From positions 104,659 through 168,658 of the forward strand of contig NZ_JAUYNT010000015.1 of the NCBI RefSeq assembly GCF_030698175.1: a stretch of DNA of 64,000 bases, given 5' to 3'. This DNA is from Pseudomonas sp. (GTDB taxonomy: Bacteria; Pseudomonadota; Gammaproteobacteria; Pseudomonadales; Pseudomonadaceae). Every line of letters begins with the position of its first letter. The stretch's first letter is position 1. The notes beneath the pieces were generated by a model that had not been told where the DNA came from, ran no database searches, and was given only the letters and a program-made list of their open reading frames with translations. Shown in pieces: positions 6,873 through 15,192 of the stretch. A program made the position numbers and the translations under genes.

Positions 6873-8879
6873 ATGTTAGGCCGGATAGATTGGATTCGCC
6901 AACAGATGCTTACTTTGTCGCGTCGGCAAAAGCGTCTCTTGCAGGTGGTAGTTGATGTCGTATTAGTTTGGCTCGCACTGTGGTTGGCGTTTGTGGTGCG
7001 TTTGGGGGGCTACAAAGATGTCCATCCCCTTACTGGGCATGCGTGGGTATTTATTGCTGCACCTATGATCGCTTTGCCTTTGTTCATTCGTTTTGGCATG
7101 TACCGGGCGGTGATGCGTTATTTGGGCAACGATGCGCTGATGGCGATAGTTAAGGCCGTTAGTCTGTCGACGTTATTGTTGGCGTTAGCGGTGTATTGGT
7201 ATCGCAACGACATGCCAGTGATACCGCGTTCGATGGTGTTTAACTACTGGTGGTTGAGTCTGCTGCTGATTGGTGGCTTGCGTCTGGTGATGCGTCAGTT
7301 CTTTATGGGCAATTGGTTCGGTCCACAGCAACCATATTTCACTAATCAGTCCAATGGTTGTGTGCGTGTCGCAATTTATGGGGCTGGAGCTGCGGGTAAT
7401 CAGTTGGTCGCTGCACTGCGCTTGGGGCGTCTGATGACACCCGTTGCCTTTATTGATGATGATCCGAGTATCTCCAATCGAGTTATTGCGGGCATCCGTG
7501 TTTACACCTCTAAGCACATTCAGCAACTGATTGATGAAACCCACCCTAGCGAAATTTTGATGGCGATCCCCTCGGCCACCCGTGGACGTCGCCGCGAGAT
7601 ACTGGGCTTGCTTGAGCAGTTCCCCCTGCATGTGCGCAGTGTTCCGGGTTTTATGGATCTGGCCAGTGGCCGGGTCAAGGTTGAAGATGTGCAAGAGGTC
7701 GACATTGCCGACCTCCTGGGCCGTGATGCGGTTCCCCCGCAGAAAGTGTTATTTGAGCGCTGCATCCGCGGCCAGGTGGTGATGGTTACCGGCGCGGGCG
7801 GATCGATTGGTTCAGAGTTATGTCGGCAGATTGTGGCCACGGGGCCGACCACTTTGCTGTTGTTCGAGCACAGTGAGTTCAATCTCTACAGCATCCATGC
7901 CGAGCTTGAGCGGCGGGTGCAGCGTGAGTCGTTACCGCTGCGCCTGGTGCCAATTTTGGGCTCGATTCGCAACAGCGAGCGCTTGTTTGATGTGATGCAA
8001 ACCTGGGGGGTGAATACGGTTTACCACGCTGCTGCCTACAAGCATGTGCCGATGGTCGAGCACAATATTGCCGAAGGCGTGTTGAATAATGTGCTGGGGT
8101 CCTTGCACACCGCCCAAGCGGCGATTCGCGCTGGGGTTGAGCACTTTGTGCTGATTTCGACCGACAAGGCGGTAAGGCCGACCAATGTGATGGGCAGTAC
8201 CAAACGCTTGGCTGAGATGACCTTGCAGGCCTTGAGTGCCGAGGCGGCGCCGGTGTTTCTGGGGGATAAATCGGCGGTTGCCCATCTGAATAAAACCCGT
8301 TTCACCATGGTGCGTTTTGGCAATGTGCTGGGTTCGTCTGGCTCGGTGATTCCGCTGTTTCGTGAGCAAATCAGTCATGGCGGCCCAGTGACTGTGACCC
8401 ACCCCAATATCACCCGTTATTTCATGACCATCCCTGAGGCGGCGCAGTTGGTGATTCAGGCCGGCGCCATGGGGCAGGGCGGCGATGTCTTTGTGTTGGA
8501 TATGGGCCAACCGGTAAAAATTGCCGAACTGGCCGAGAAGATGATTTTGCTCTCTGGGCTAACCCTGCGCTCCGAGCGCAACCCCCATGGCGATATTGCC
8601 GTCGAGTTCACCGGTTTGCGTCCCGGTGAAAAGCTTTATGAAGAGCTGTTGATTGGCGATGACGTTACCCCGACCGACCATCCAATGATCATGCGGGCCA
8701 ATGAAGACCATCTGCCATGGGAGGCGTTCAAGTTGGCGCTGGAGCAGTTAATGGCGGCAGTTGAGCAAGATGATTATGTTCGGGTGCGCCAACTGCTGCG
8801 TGAAACCGTCAGTGGCTATGCCCCTGAGGGGGAAATTGTCGACTGGATTCATTCGCGGCAAGCCAAGTTCAAATCGTAG
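6873..8879 (+). CDS. wbpM: WbpM/PglF-type UDP-GlcNAc 4,6-dehydratase
   Basis: Inner-membrane-anchored dehydratase that makes UDP-4-keto-6-deoxy-GlcNAc, the common precursor of QuiNAc, FucNAc and bacillosamine sugars. The N-terminal about 190 residues carry four membrane segments; a first Rossmann-like region (VAIYGAGAAGNQL) is followed by the catalytic domain with the NAD motif VTGAGGSIGSEL at about residues 304-315 and the signature STDKAVRPTNVMGSTKR near residue 430, in which Met replaces the usual SDR Tyr, as in WbpM. The ATG at 6873 follows a strong AAAGGAGG (6858-6864) and gives 668 residues, the WbpM length; longer readings upstream are not supported. Last gene of the polysaccharide block, convergent with the next gene. 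Confidence 0.95.
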   Translation: MLGRIDWIRQQMLTLSRRQKRLLQVVVDVVLVWLALWLAFVVRLGGYKDVHPLTGHAWVFIAAPMIALPLFIRFGMYRAVMRYLGNDALMAIVKAVSLSTLLLALAVYWYRNDMPVIPRSMVFNYWWLSLLLIGGLRLVMRQFFMGNWFGPQQPYFTNQSNGCVRVAIYGAGAAGNQLVAALRLGRLMTPVAFIDDDPSISNRVIAGIRVYTSKHIQQLIDETHPSEILMAIPSATRGRRREILGLLEQFPLHVRSVPGFMDLASGRVKVEDVQEVDIADLLGRDAVPPQKVLFERCIRGQVVMVTGAGGSIGSELCRQIVATGPTTLLLFEHSEFNLYSIHAELERRVQRESLPLRLVPILGSIRNSERLFDVMQTWGVNTVYHAAAYKHVPMVEHNIAEGVLNNVLGSLHTAQAAIRAGVEHFVLISTDKAVRPTNVMGSTKRLAEMTLQALSAEAAPVFLGDKSAVAHLNKTRFTMVRFGNVLGSSGSVIPLFREQISHGGPVTVTHPNITRYFMTIPEAAQLVIQAGAMGQGGDVFVLDMGQPVKIAELAEKMILLSGLTLRSERNPHGDIAVEFTGLRPGEKLYEELLIGDDVTPTDHPMIMRANEDHLPWEAFKLALEQLMAAVEQDDYVRVRQLLRETVSGYAPEGEIVDWIHSRQAKFKS

Positions 8880-8938
8880 TAATTTCCCCTCTCGGTATCT
8901 GTTATCGACTCTTGTGTCGAGCTAAAAATGGCGGATTG

Positions 8939-9853
8939 TTACTTCGGCGACGCCGGTGGGCGCGCGCAACTGAGTTGGCAGCCGTGCTCAGCTTCCAGTT
9001 GCAGGGTGCTGTGGGCGATGGCGAAGTGCTCGTGCAACTCCAGCGTCACCTCATGCAGCAAGCGATCATCGGCGGGCAAGGGTTCGATCAGCATATGCGC
9101 GGTGAGCGCCACCTCATTGGTACTCATGGCCCAGACGTGCAGGTCATGCACATCCTTAACCCCCGGCAAGCCCTGCAAATACTGGCGCACTGCCGCTAGA
9201 TCAACTTGTTCGGGCACCCCGTCAAACAGCAAATGCAGCGATTGGCGAAACAGTGACCAGGTGCCAATCACTATCACCGCGGCAATGATCAGGCTCACCA
9301 CCGGGTCAAGCCACAGCCAGCCTTGCCACAGATAGAGTGCGCCGGCCAGCACCACGCCAATCGACACCAAGGCATCGGCGGCCATGTGCATAAAGGCGCC
9401 GCGCAGGTTGAGGTCGTCCTTGCTGCCGCTGATAAACAGCCAGGCGGTAAACGCATTGATCAGCACGCCAATGGAGGCCACCACCATCACCGTAACGCCG
9501 GCGATGGGCTCGGGTTGTTGCAGCCGTTGCAGCGACTCCCAACCCAGCGAGCCCATGGCCACCAATAACAACAGCGCATTGGCGAAACTGGCCAGTATTG
9601 AGGCGCGGCGCCAGCCGTAGGTGTGGCGATCATTGCTGCGCAGCCGTGCGGCGGCGATGGCGACCCAGGCCAGCACCAGGCCGCCGACGTCGCCGAGGTT
9701 GTGGCCGGCATCGGCCAGCAGCGCCAGGGAGTTGACCTGCCAGCCGTAAAACGCCTCGATCAGCACATAGGTCAGATTGAGCCCGATACCCAGCGCAAAG
9801 GCGCGATCGAAACGCTGGGGCGCGTGCTGATGCGGGTCGTGGCTGTGGGCCAT
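8939..9853 (-). CDS. Cation diffusion facilitator family metal exporter
   Basis: Inner-membrane divalent-metal/proton antiporter (Zn, Co, Cd or similar) of the CDF family, probably ZitB/CzcD/DmeF-like. A His-rich N-terminus (MAHSHDPHQHAPQ) precedes six membrane segments. The metal site is seen in TM2 as ADAGHNLGDVGG and in TM5 as HMAADALVS. The C-terminal cytoplasmic domain ends with several His residues, including DVHDLHVWAMSTNEVALTAH. 304 residues. ATG at 9853, 7 bases after GAGG; an in-frame TTG upstream is unlikely. Convergent with wbpM, 59 bases apart, and no regulator is adjacent. Metal specificity cannot be decided from sequence. Confidence 0.9.
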   Translation of the reverse strand: MAHSHDPHQHAPQRFDRAFALGIGLNLTYVLIEAFYGWQVNSLALLADAGHNLGDVGGLVLAWVAIAAARLRSNDRHTYGWRRASILASFANALLLLVAMGSLGWESLQRLQQPEPIAGVTVMVVASIGVLINAFTAWLFISGSKDDLNLRGAFMHMAADALVSIGVVLAGALYLWQGWLWLDPVVSLIIAAVIVIGTWSLFRQSLHLLFDGVPEQVDLAAVRQYLQGLPGVKDVHDLHVWAMSTNEVALTAHMLIEPLPADDRLLHEVTLELHEHFAIAHSTLQLEAEHGCQLSCARPPASPK

Positions 9854-10026
9854 GGATTGCCTCAATGCTAGCTACTGAAATTGCAGAGGTGCCGAGTCTA
9901 CGCCGCTAAGGTGAGGCTAGCCTGCAGGCGAGTGCGCGTCAGCCTATGCCTTAAGAGATATGGTCAAGTTCGCTGTCGGCGTTAGAGTGCATGCAATGAC
10001 TTTGCTCAATTTTATGAGGCGCCGCG

Positions 10027-10431
10027 ATGAATATTACCGAGTTTGCCGACCTGCTGACGGCTGCCGCCGGCCAAGCCGAGCCGCAACGTTTGTTGATGGT
10101 GTTTGTGGCCGCCGAATTGCCCGCCGACGCCACCGAGGCCGAAGTGCAGCGGCATGCCGAGCAGCAGGGCGGTTCGCTGCGCCCGGTGCTGTGCGTGGAC
10201 AAACTGCCGAGCGAACTGGCGGACTTTGATGCCTTGCTGGCCGAGTCGCAGCGCACCGGCATTGCCTGGGACCTGGTGTTTGCCGCCGGTTTGTCTGGGC
10301 GCGGCGGCATTGCCCCGAGCGGCGATGAGGCCGAGCAGCCGTTGAAGATGATGGTGGGTGCCATCGAAAGCGGCAGTGTCAGCAACTTCCTGGCCTTCGA
10401 TCGCGCCGGTCATTCGGTGTCGTTTTACTGA
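10027..10431 (+). CDS. Conserved hypothetical protein, 134 residues
   Basis: Acidic soluble protein with no signal peptide or membrane segment. I recognise it only as a conserved pseudomonad protein of unknown function, sometimes labelled as a ribonucleotide reductase subunit in annotations without visible support. GAGG at 10016-10019 precedes the ATG at 10027. It contains an alanine-rich N-terminal half, a single Cys (in RPVLCVDKLPSEL) and a glycine-rich stretch (LSGRGGIAPSGDEAEQP). It lies alone on the plus strand between the CDF gene and moaB, 204 bases upstream of moaB. No function is proposed. Confidence 0.75.
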   Translation: MNITEFADLLTAAAGQAEPQRLLMVFVAAELPADATEAEVQRHAEQQGGSLRPVLCVDKLPSELADFDALLAESQRTGIAWDLVFAAGLSGRGGIAPSGDEAEQPLKMMVGAIESGSVSNFLAFDRAGHSVSFY

Positions 10432-10635
10432 GGCTAGCTGCGCATTGTCGGACTGTTCGCTGCGCTCCTGAGTCCGACCTACTCCCTACTTGCGGCTCGC
10501 CAGTGCTGGTTATTTGTGGGCGGCCTGAAATAGTCATTAAACCTTAGTAGTTCGCCGGCTACCTCCATCGGGGAATAGGTGCGGGCAGGGGCTTGCATGC
10601 AGGCTGTGGAGAATTTTCAAGCAGAGGATTCGCCC

Positions 10636-11190
10636 ATGTCTCACCTTGCCCAGACGAGCTTTCAGGCGTTACGCATCGCCGTGCTCACGGTCAGCGATAC
10701 CCGCAATCTGGACACCGACAGCTCCGGCCAAACGCTGATCAGCCACTTGGAAGAGGCCGGTCATGCGCTGGCGGCGCGGGCCATCGTCATCGACGATATT
10801 TACCGGATTCGCGCCCAGCTTTCGCAGTGGATAGTCGACCCGTTGGTGCAGGTGGTGTTGATCACCGGCGGCACCGGCTTCACCGCCCGCGACAACACCC
10901 CGCAAGCGGTGGTGCCCTTGCTGGATAAGCATGTCGAGGGTTTTGGTGAGCTGTTCCGTCAGGTTTCAGTGGTTGAAATTGGCACCTCCAGTTTGCAATC
11001 GCGGGCGCTGGCCGGCTTTGCCAACAGCACCCTGATTTGTTGTTTGCCGGGTTCGCCGAATGCCTGTCGCACCGGCTGGCAAAAGATTCTCGGCGAGCAG
11101 TTGGATAGCCGCACCCGGCCGTGCAATTTCGTCCCGCACCTGAAGGCCTTGCCCGAGCGCCCGGTGGCCGCCTGCGAGTCACGCGCATGA
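10636..11190 (+). CDS. moaB: Molybdenum cofactor biosynthesis protein MoaB
   Basis: Soluble MogA/MoaB-fold protein, thought to adenylylate molybdopterin before metal insertion. The N-terminal IAVLTVSDTRNLDTDSSGQ and the VLITGGTGFTARDNTPQAV block carry the molybdopterin-binding features. ATG at 10636, 8 bases after AGAGG, gives 184 residues; the in-frame start at 10579 would add 19 residues with no ribosome site. The stop overlaps the moeA start as ATGA, so the two are one operon. Molybdenum cofactor is needed by nitrate reductases, which fits the nitrate uptake genes at 36.6-43.6 kb and the anaerobic genes that follow. Confidence 0.93.
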   Translation: MSHLAQTSFQALRIAVLTVSDTRNLDTDSSGQTLISHLEEAGHALAARAIVIDDIYRIRAQLSQWIVDPLVQVVLITGGTGFTARDNTPQAVVPLLDKHVEGFGELFRQVSVVEIGTSSLQSRALAGFANSTLICCLPGSPNACRTGWQKILGEQLDSRTRPCNFVPHLKALPERPVAACESRA

Positions 11191-12422
11191 GCGGCTGTGG
11201 TTGCGACGGTCACGACTTGCATCCGGTCGATCAGGTGATTGAGCATTTGCTTAGCCGCGCCCCGGCCCCGCCCAAGATTGAGCAGGTGGCGCTGGCGGCG
11301 GCCCTCGGCCGGGTGCTGGCCTGCGATGTGCCGGCGCCGAGCGATGTGCCGGCCTGGGACAACAGCGCCATGGACGGTTACGCCTTGCGGGCGGCGGACC
11401 TGCCGATAGAGGGGGGGTACTTGCCGCTGGCTGGGCGAATTGCCGCCGGCGACAGCGGGCAAGCCCGCCTGCTGGCCGGCCATGCCGTGCGCATCTTCAC
11501 CGGCGCACCTTTGCCGCCGGGCGCCGACAGCGTGGTGGCGCAAGAAGATTGCCGCGCCGAAGGTACTGGCGTTTGGCTGCCGGCGGTAAAGCCGGGCGCC
11601 CATGTGCGCAAGCAGGGTGAAGAGCTGTGCAGTGGCGCCTTGTTGCTCACCGCCGGCCAGCGCCTGCGGCCGCAAGAAATCGGTTTGCTGGCCAGTATCG
11701 GCATGGCCCAGGTGCCGGTCTATCGGCGCCTGCGGGTCGGTTTGCTGAGCAGCGGCGACGAGCTGCGCGAGCCGGGGCAAACCCTGGCGCCTGGGCAAAT
11801 CTACAACGCCAACCGCTTCAGTTTGGGCGCGGTGCTGCGCAGCCTCGGCATGGAGGTGCACGACTACGAGGTGATGGCCGATGACCTGTCCGCCAGCCGC
11901 GATGCCTTGAGCTTGGCGGCTTCCGAATGGGACATGCTGCTGACCTCGGGCGGTGTCTCGGTTGGAGAGGAGGATCACCTCAAACAGGCGATTCGCGAGC
12001 TTGGGCAATTGCACCTGTGGCGCTTGGCGATCCAGCCAGGCAAGCCCCTGGCCTTTGGTGAGGTGGGCGGCAAGCCCTGGCTGGGTTTGCCCGGCAACCC
12101 GGCGGCGGCCCTGATTACCGCGCTGATAGTCGCGCGGCCCTTCTTGTTGCGCGCCCAAGGCCGCAGCGCAGTTATGCCGCAGCCCTTGCAGCTGAGCGCA
12201 GGCTTTAGCTGGCTCACCCCACGGTCGCGCCGGCAATACCTGCGCGCCCGGCTGGTGGCCGATGGCGCCGGGCAATTAAGTGTGCAACTGCACCCGCAGC
12301 AAGGTTCGGCGATGCTCAGTTCGGCGTGCTGGAGTGATGGCCTGGCGGTGATCGAAATAGGCCAGACCCTGCAGGTCGGCGAGGCTGTGACTTACCTGAG
12401 TTTTGCGCAGTTGTTGCACTGA
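11187..12422 (+). CDS. moeA: Molybdopterin molybdenumtransferase MoeA
   Basis: Inserts molybdate into adenylylated molybdopterin. Domains in order: linker and domain III with PAWDNSAMDGYALRA, the MoeA central domain, the MogA-like domain with SSGDELREPG and LLTSGGVSVGEEDH, the GKPLAFGE and GLPGNPAAA loops, and the C-terminal beta-barrel. 411 residues from the ATG at 11187, which overlaps the moaB stop (ATGA). A longer frame begins upstream inside moaB and is not used. The first residues MSGCGCDGHDLHP contain Cys and His, an extension seen in pseudomonad MoeA. Convergent with the histidine kinase; the hairpins at 12436-12477 lie between them. Confidence 0.95.
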   Translation: MSGCGCDGHDLHPVDQVIEHLLSRAPAPPKIEQVALAAALGRVLACDVPAPSDVPAWDNSAMDGYALRAADLPIEGGYLPLAGRIAAGDSGQARLLAGHAVRIFTGAPLPPGADSVVAQEDCRAEGTGVWLPAVKPGAHVRKQGEELCSGALLLTAGQRLRPQEIGLLASIGMAQVPVYRRLRVGLLSSGDELREPGQTLAPGQIYNANRFSLGAVLRSLGMEVHDYEVMADDLSASRDALSLAASEWDMLLTSGGVSVGEEDHLKQAIRELGQLHLWRLAIQPGKPLAFGEVGGKPWLGLPGNPAAALITALIVARPFLLRAQGRSAVMPQPLQLSAGFSWLTPRSRRQYLRARLVADGAGQLSVQLHPQQGSAMLSSACWSDGLAVIEIGQTLQVGEAVTYLSFAQLLH

Positions 12423-12435
12423 TTGAGTTCAGACG

Positions 12436-12477
12436 AAATGGCCTGAGTCCAGGCCATTTAACCCGCGGCGGTCGGGT
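12436..12477. terminator. Convergent terminator hairpins between moeA and the histidine kinase
   Basis: A perfect 10-bp stem, AAATGGCCTG / CAGGCCATTT with loop AGTC (12436-12459), is followed by a second hairpin, AACCCG / CGGGTT. T runs are short, so termination strength is uncertain, but the position between two convergent stops fits a bidirectional terminator. Confidence 0.55.
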
Positions 12478-12486
12478 TTCTGAAGC

Positions 12487-13869
12487 TCAGCTAAGGGGTT
12501 TGTCAGGCGCGACCAACGGCAGGCAGATAGTAAAACTGGTGCCGCTGCCTGGCGTGGATTGTACGGCAATGGTTCCGCCCAGGGTCTTGGTGGTCAGGTT
12601 TCTGACGATGGCCATGCCCAAGCCTGTGCCACCTTTGCCAATCTTGGTGCTGAAGTAAGGTTCGAACAGTTTGCCAAGGTGCTCTTTGGCCATGCCCACG
12701 CCATTGTCGGCAATCTGCAACTTCACCTGCTCGCCCAGCACTTCTGCGCCGATGCTCACAGCTCCCTCGCTTTGATTTTCGAAGCCATGCAGGTAGGCGT
12801 TGTTGACAAGGTTGATGACGACTTGCCCCAGTGCTCCTGGAAAACTGTCCATCTGGATGCCAGTTGGGATGTCGAGGCTGATCCGCTGTGGGAATTTCTT
12901 CAGGCTGGGCGCGATGCTGGCAAGCACTTCTTTCAGGGTGTCGGCTAGATCGAAGCTGCGGCGCTGCTCACTGGCCTGATCGGCGGCTACCTGTTTGAAA
13001 CTCTGCAATAACTCCTGGGCACGCAGCAAACCACGTTGCAACAGCTCGCTGGCAGAATCTATGGCAGCAATGAACGTGCTCAAATCGGAACGCTTGAGCT
13101 GCCCCCCGGCCACCACGGCTTGAAACTCTAGGGTAAGGGCTTGCAGGGTGCTGGCCGTTAGGACGCAATTGCTGATTGGTGTATTGAGCTCATGGGTGAC
13201 GCTGGCGACCAGGGTGCTTAAGGTTGCCTTGGCTTCGCTCTGGGTCAGAGCCTCCTGCGAGATCAGCAGGCTCTGCATGGCCCTTTGCAATTCTTGCGTG
13301 CGTTCTTCGACCAGGGTTTCAAGCTGCTCCCGGTGCTGCGCCAGGCGCTGTTCTAGCTGTTTACGGTTGCTGATGTCGCGGATGGTGCTGATCACCATCA
13401 ACCCTTTGGCCATGGTGATCGGGCTGAGACTGATATCCACCGGGAACTCACTGCCATCTTTGCGTTTTGCCAGCAGATCGCGTCCTTCACCCATGGCGCG
13501 CGGGTGCGGATCCTGGAGATAGTTCTGGCGCTGCTCGGTGTGACTGTGAAGGAAGCGGGCGGGAATTAAATGTTCAATGACTTGACCAAGCAACTCTGCT
13601 CGGCTGTAGCCAAAGAGTCGCTCCGCCTGCAGGTTGATGGCGTGGATGATGCCTGCATCCGTGGAGACGATGATGGCGTCGGGCGATGATTCAAATAAGG
13701 TTTGGAATTGTTCTTCGCTCTGCTGCAGCGCTTGCTGTGCCTGCGTTATCTCGGCGCTATTGCTCGGCATGCCGAGTTGCGCCGGGAGATCTGCGGCGCA
13801 AGGGCCCGGGTTTAACCCAGGCGCTGGCGATTTTGGCGTGACCTTCGGGGCTGCTTTTTTGGCGCTCAT
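12487..13869 (-). CDS. Soluble PAS-domain sensor histidine kinase (orphan)
   Basis: Cytoplasmic sensor kinase, 460 residues, with no membrane segment. A disordered Lys/Pro/Ala-rich N-terminus (1-35) leads to a PAS domain (about 48-168, with ESSPDAIIVSTDAGIIHAIN and the PAC end VISTIRDISNRKQL), then a coiled coil of about 50 residues, the H box with H226 in VTHELNTPISN, and an HATPase domain with N box INLVNNAYLHG, G1 box DNGVGM and G2 box GKGGTGLGMAIV. No response regulator is next to it, so its partner is unknown. The divergent ubiU promoter region lies upstream, including an Anr-type box about 160 bases from the start. The signal sensed is unknown; no heme or FMN-binding residue could be identified. 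Confidence 0.88.
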   Translation of the reverse strand: MSAKKAAPKVTPKSPAPGLNPGPCAADLPAQLGMPSNSAEITQAQQALQQSEEQFQTLFESSPDAIIVSTDAGIIHAINLQAERLFGYSRAELLGQVIEHLIPARFLHSHTEQRQNYLQDPHPRAMGEGRDLLAKRKDGSEFPVDISLSPITMAKGLMVISTIRDISNRKQLEQRLAQHREQLETLVEERTQELQRAMQSLLISQEALTQSEAKATLSTLVASVTHELNTPISNCVLTASTLQALTLEFQAVVAGGQLKRSDLSTFIAAIDSASELLQRGLLRAQELLQSFKQVAADQASEQRRSFDLADTLKEVLASIAPSLKKFPQRISLDIPTGIQMDSFPGALGQVVINLVNNAYLHGFENQSEGAVSIGAEVLGEQVKLQIADNGVGMAKEHLGKLFEPYFSTKIGKGGTGLGMAIVRNLTTKTLGGTIAVQSTPGSGTSFTICLPLVAPDKPLS

Positions 13870-14024
13870 GCCGACCTCGCGAGTGCCGAATGGCAGGCGT
13901 AATCAAGCACAAAGAATAGTCCTTGGGGGGTGTTTCTGCTCAGTGGCACTTGGGCGGCGGTCGGCTGAGGTCTATTAGTGCGGTAGGAGGGGGCGCTTAG
14001 CCGGACAATCAGCGCTGCGCATCG

Positions 14025-14038
14025 TTGACTTTGATCAA
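14025..14038. promoter_or_regulatory. Anr/Dnr/FNR-type box upstream of ubiU
   Basis: TTGACTTTGATCAA, compared with the TTGAT-N4-ATCAA consensus, has one mismatch. Its centre is about 98 bases before the ubiU ATG (14130), so a start site near 14073 would put it at the usual -41.5. UbiUVT make ubiquinone without oxygen, so low-oxygen activation by Anr is expected. The motif is seen; the regulation is inferred. Confidence 0.65.
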
Positions 14039-14129
14039 GGTTGGCTTGGCGGGCGGGCTCTAGAGTGGGCGCACTTAGATTTAGCTTCGCTGGCAGTGTT
14101 GGGCTGCCGCTGGGCTCAAGGAGCACGCA

Positions 14130-15125
14130 ATGCAATTGGTTTGTCCGGCGGGCAGTCTGCCCGCGCTCAAGGCGGCGGTGCGCCAAGGCGCCGATGCGGT
14201 CTATGTGGGCTTTCGCGATGACACCAATGCCCGGCATTTTGCCGGGCTTAACCTGGATGAAAAACAGCTGCAAAGCGGTCTGGAGCTGATTCGCCAGCAG
14301 GGCCGGCAGCTGTATATCGCGGTCAATACCTATGCCCGCGCCGACGGTTGGGCGCGCAGGCAACGGGCGGTCGATCACGCCGCCGAGCTGGGGGTGGACG
14401 CGCTGATCGCCGCCGACCCTGGCGTGCTGGCCTACGCCAGCCGGCGCCATCCGCAGCTTAATTTGCACCTGTCGGTGCAGGGCTCGGCGACCAATGTGGC
14501 GGCCTTGAGTTTTTACCATGAGCGCTACGGCATTCGCCGCGCGGTGTTGCCGCGGGTGCTGTCGCTGGCTCAGGTCAAGCAACTGGCGAGCAAGAGCCCG
14601 GTGCCGATCGAGGTGTTCGCCTTTGGCAGCCTGTGCATCATGGCCGAGGGGCGCTGCCACCTGTCGTCGTACCTCACTGGTGAGTCACCAAACCTTTGCG
14701 GGGTGTGTTCACCCGCCAGTGCAGTGCGCTGGAGTGAAGATGCCGAGGGCTTGAGTTCGCGCCTCAATGGCGTGCTGATCGACAGGTACGCCGCTGGCGA
14801 GCCGGCCGGTTATCCGACCCTGTGCAAGGGCCGTTTTATGGTCGATGGTCAGCGCTTTCACGCCTTGGAGGAGCCCACCAGCCTGAACACCATCGAGTTG
14901 ATTCCAGAGCTGGTCAGCATGGGCGTGGCGGCGGTGAAAATCGAAGGCCGCCAGCGCAGCCCGGCTTATGTCGAGCAGGTCACGCGGGTCTGGCGGGCGG
15001 CGCTGGATGCCTATGCCAAGGCCCCGCAAAATTTCAGCGTGGCGCCGGACTGGCGCAGCGCCTTGGCCGCCGTCTCCGAAGGCAGCCAGACCACCCTGGG
15101 CGCCTACCACCGCGCTTGGCAATAG
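14130..15125 (+). CDS. ubiU: Ubiquinone biosynthesis protein UbiU (U32 family, Fe-S)
   Basis: Part of the oxygen-independent ubiquinone hydroxylation system (UbiT, UbiU, UbiV), acting with UbiV on the benzoquinone ring in the cytoplasm. The U32 barrel starts MQLVCPAGSLPALKAAVRQGAD. The four cysteines at 169, 176, 193 and 232 (SLCIMAEGRCHL, NLCGVC, TLCKGRF) sit at the positions I recall as the [4Fe-4S] ligands of E. coli UbiU. 331 residues. AAGGAG at 14118-14123 precedes the ATG at 14130 by 6 bases. Followed by ubiV after 67 bases. The Anr-type box upstream fits expression when oxygen is low. It is on the same strand as moaB-moeA, with the kinase between them on the other strand. Confidence 0.94.
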   Translation: MQLVCPAGSLPALKAAVRQGADAVYVGFRDDTNARHFAGLNLDEKQLQSGLELIRQQGRQLYIAVNTYARADGWARRQRAVDHAAELGVDALIAADPGVLAYASRRHPQLNLHLSVQGSATNVAALSFYHERYGIRRAVLPRVLSLAQVKQLASKSPVPIEVFAFGSLCIMAEGRCHLSSYLTGESPNLCGVCSPASAVRWSEDAEGLSSRLNGVLIDRYAAGEPAGYPTLCKGRFMVDGQRFHALEEPTSLNTIELIPELVSMGVAAVKIEGRQRSPAYVEQVTRVWRAALDAYAKAPQNFSVAPDWRSALAAVSEGSQTTLGAYHRAWQ

Positions 15126-15192
15126 CGCCGACAGCGGCCGCCACCCAGCGTGGCGGGTCATTATTAAATAACCTCAGTAGTAGGAGCGGGTC

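Noticed and set aside
6686..6955. Small frame between wbpL and wbpM with its start overlapping the wbpL stop
   Set aside because: Trp/Arg/Cys-rich and without a ribosome site; the strong AAAGGAGG belongs to wbpM.
10959..12275. Long minus-strand frame opposite moaB/moeA
   Set aside because: Arg/Gln/His-rich composition typical of an antisense shadow; MoeA motifs are complete on the plus strand.
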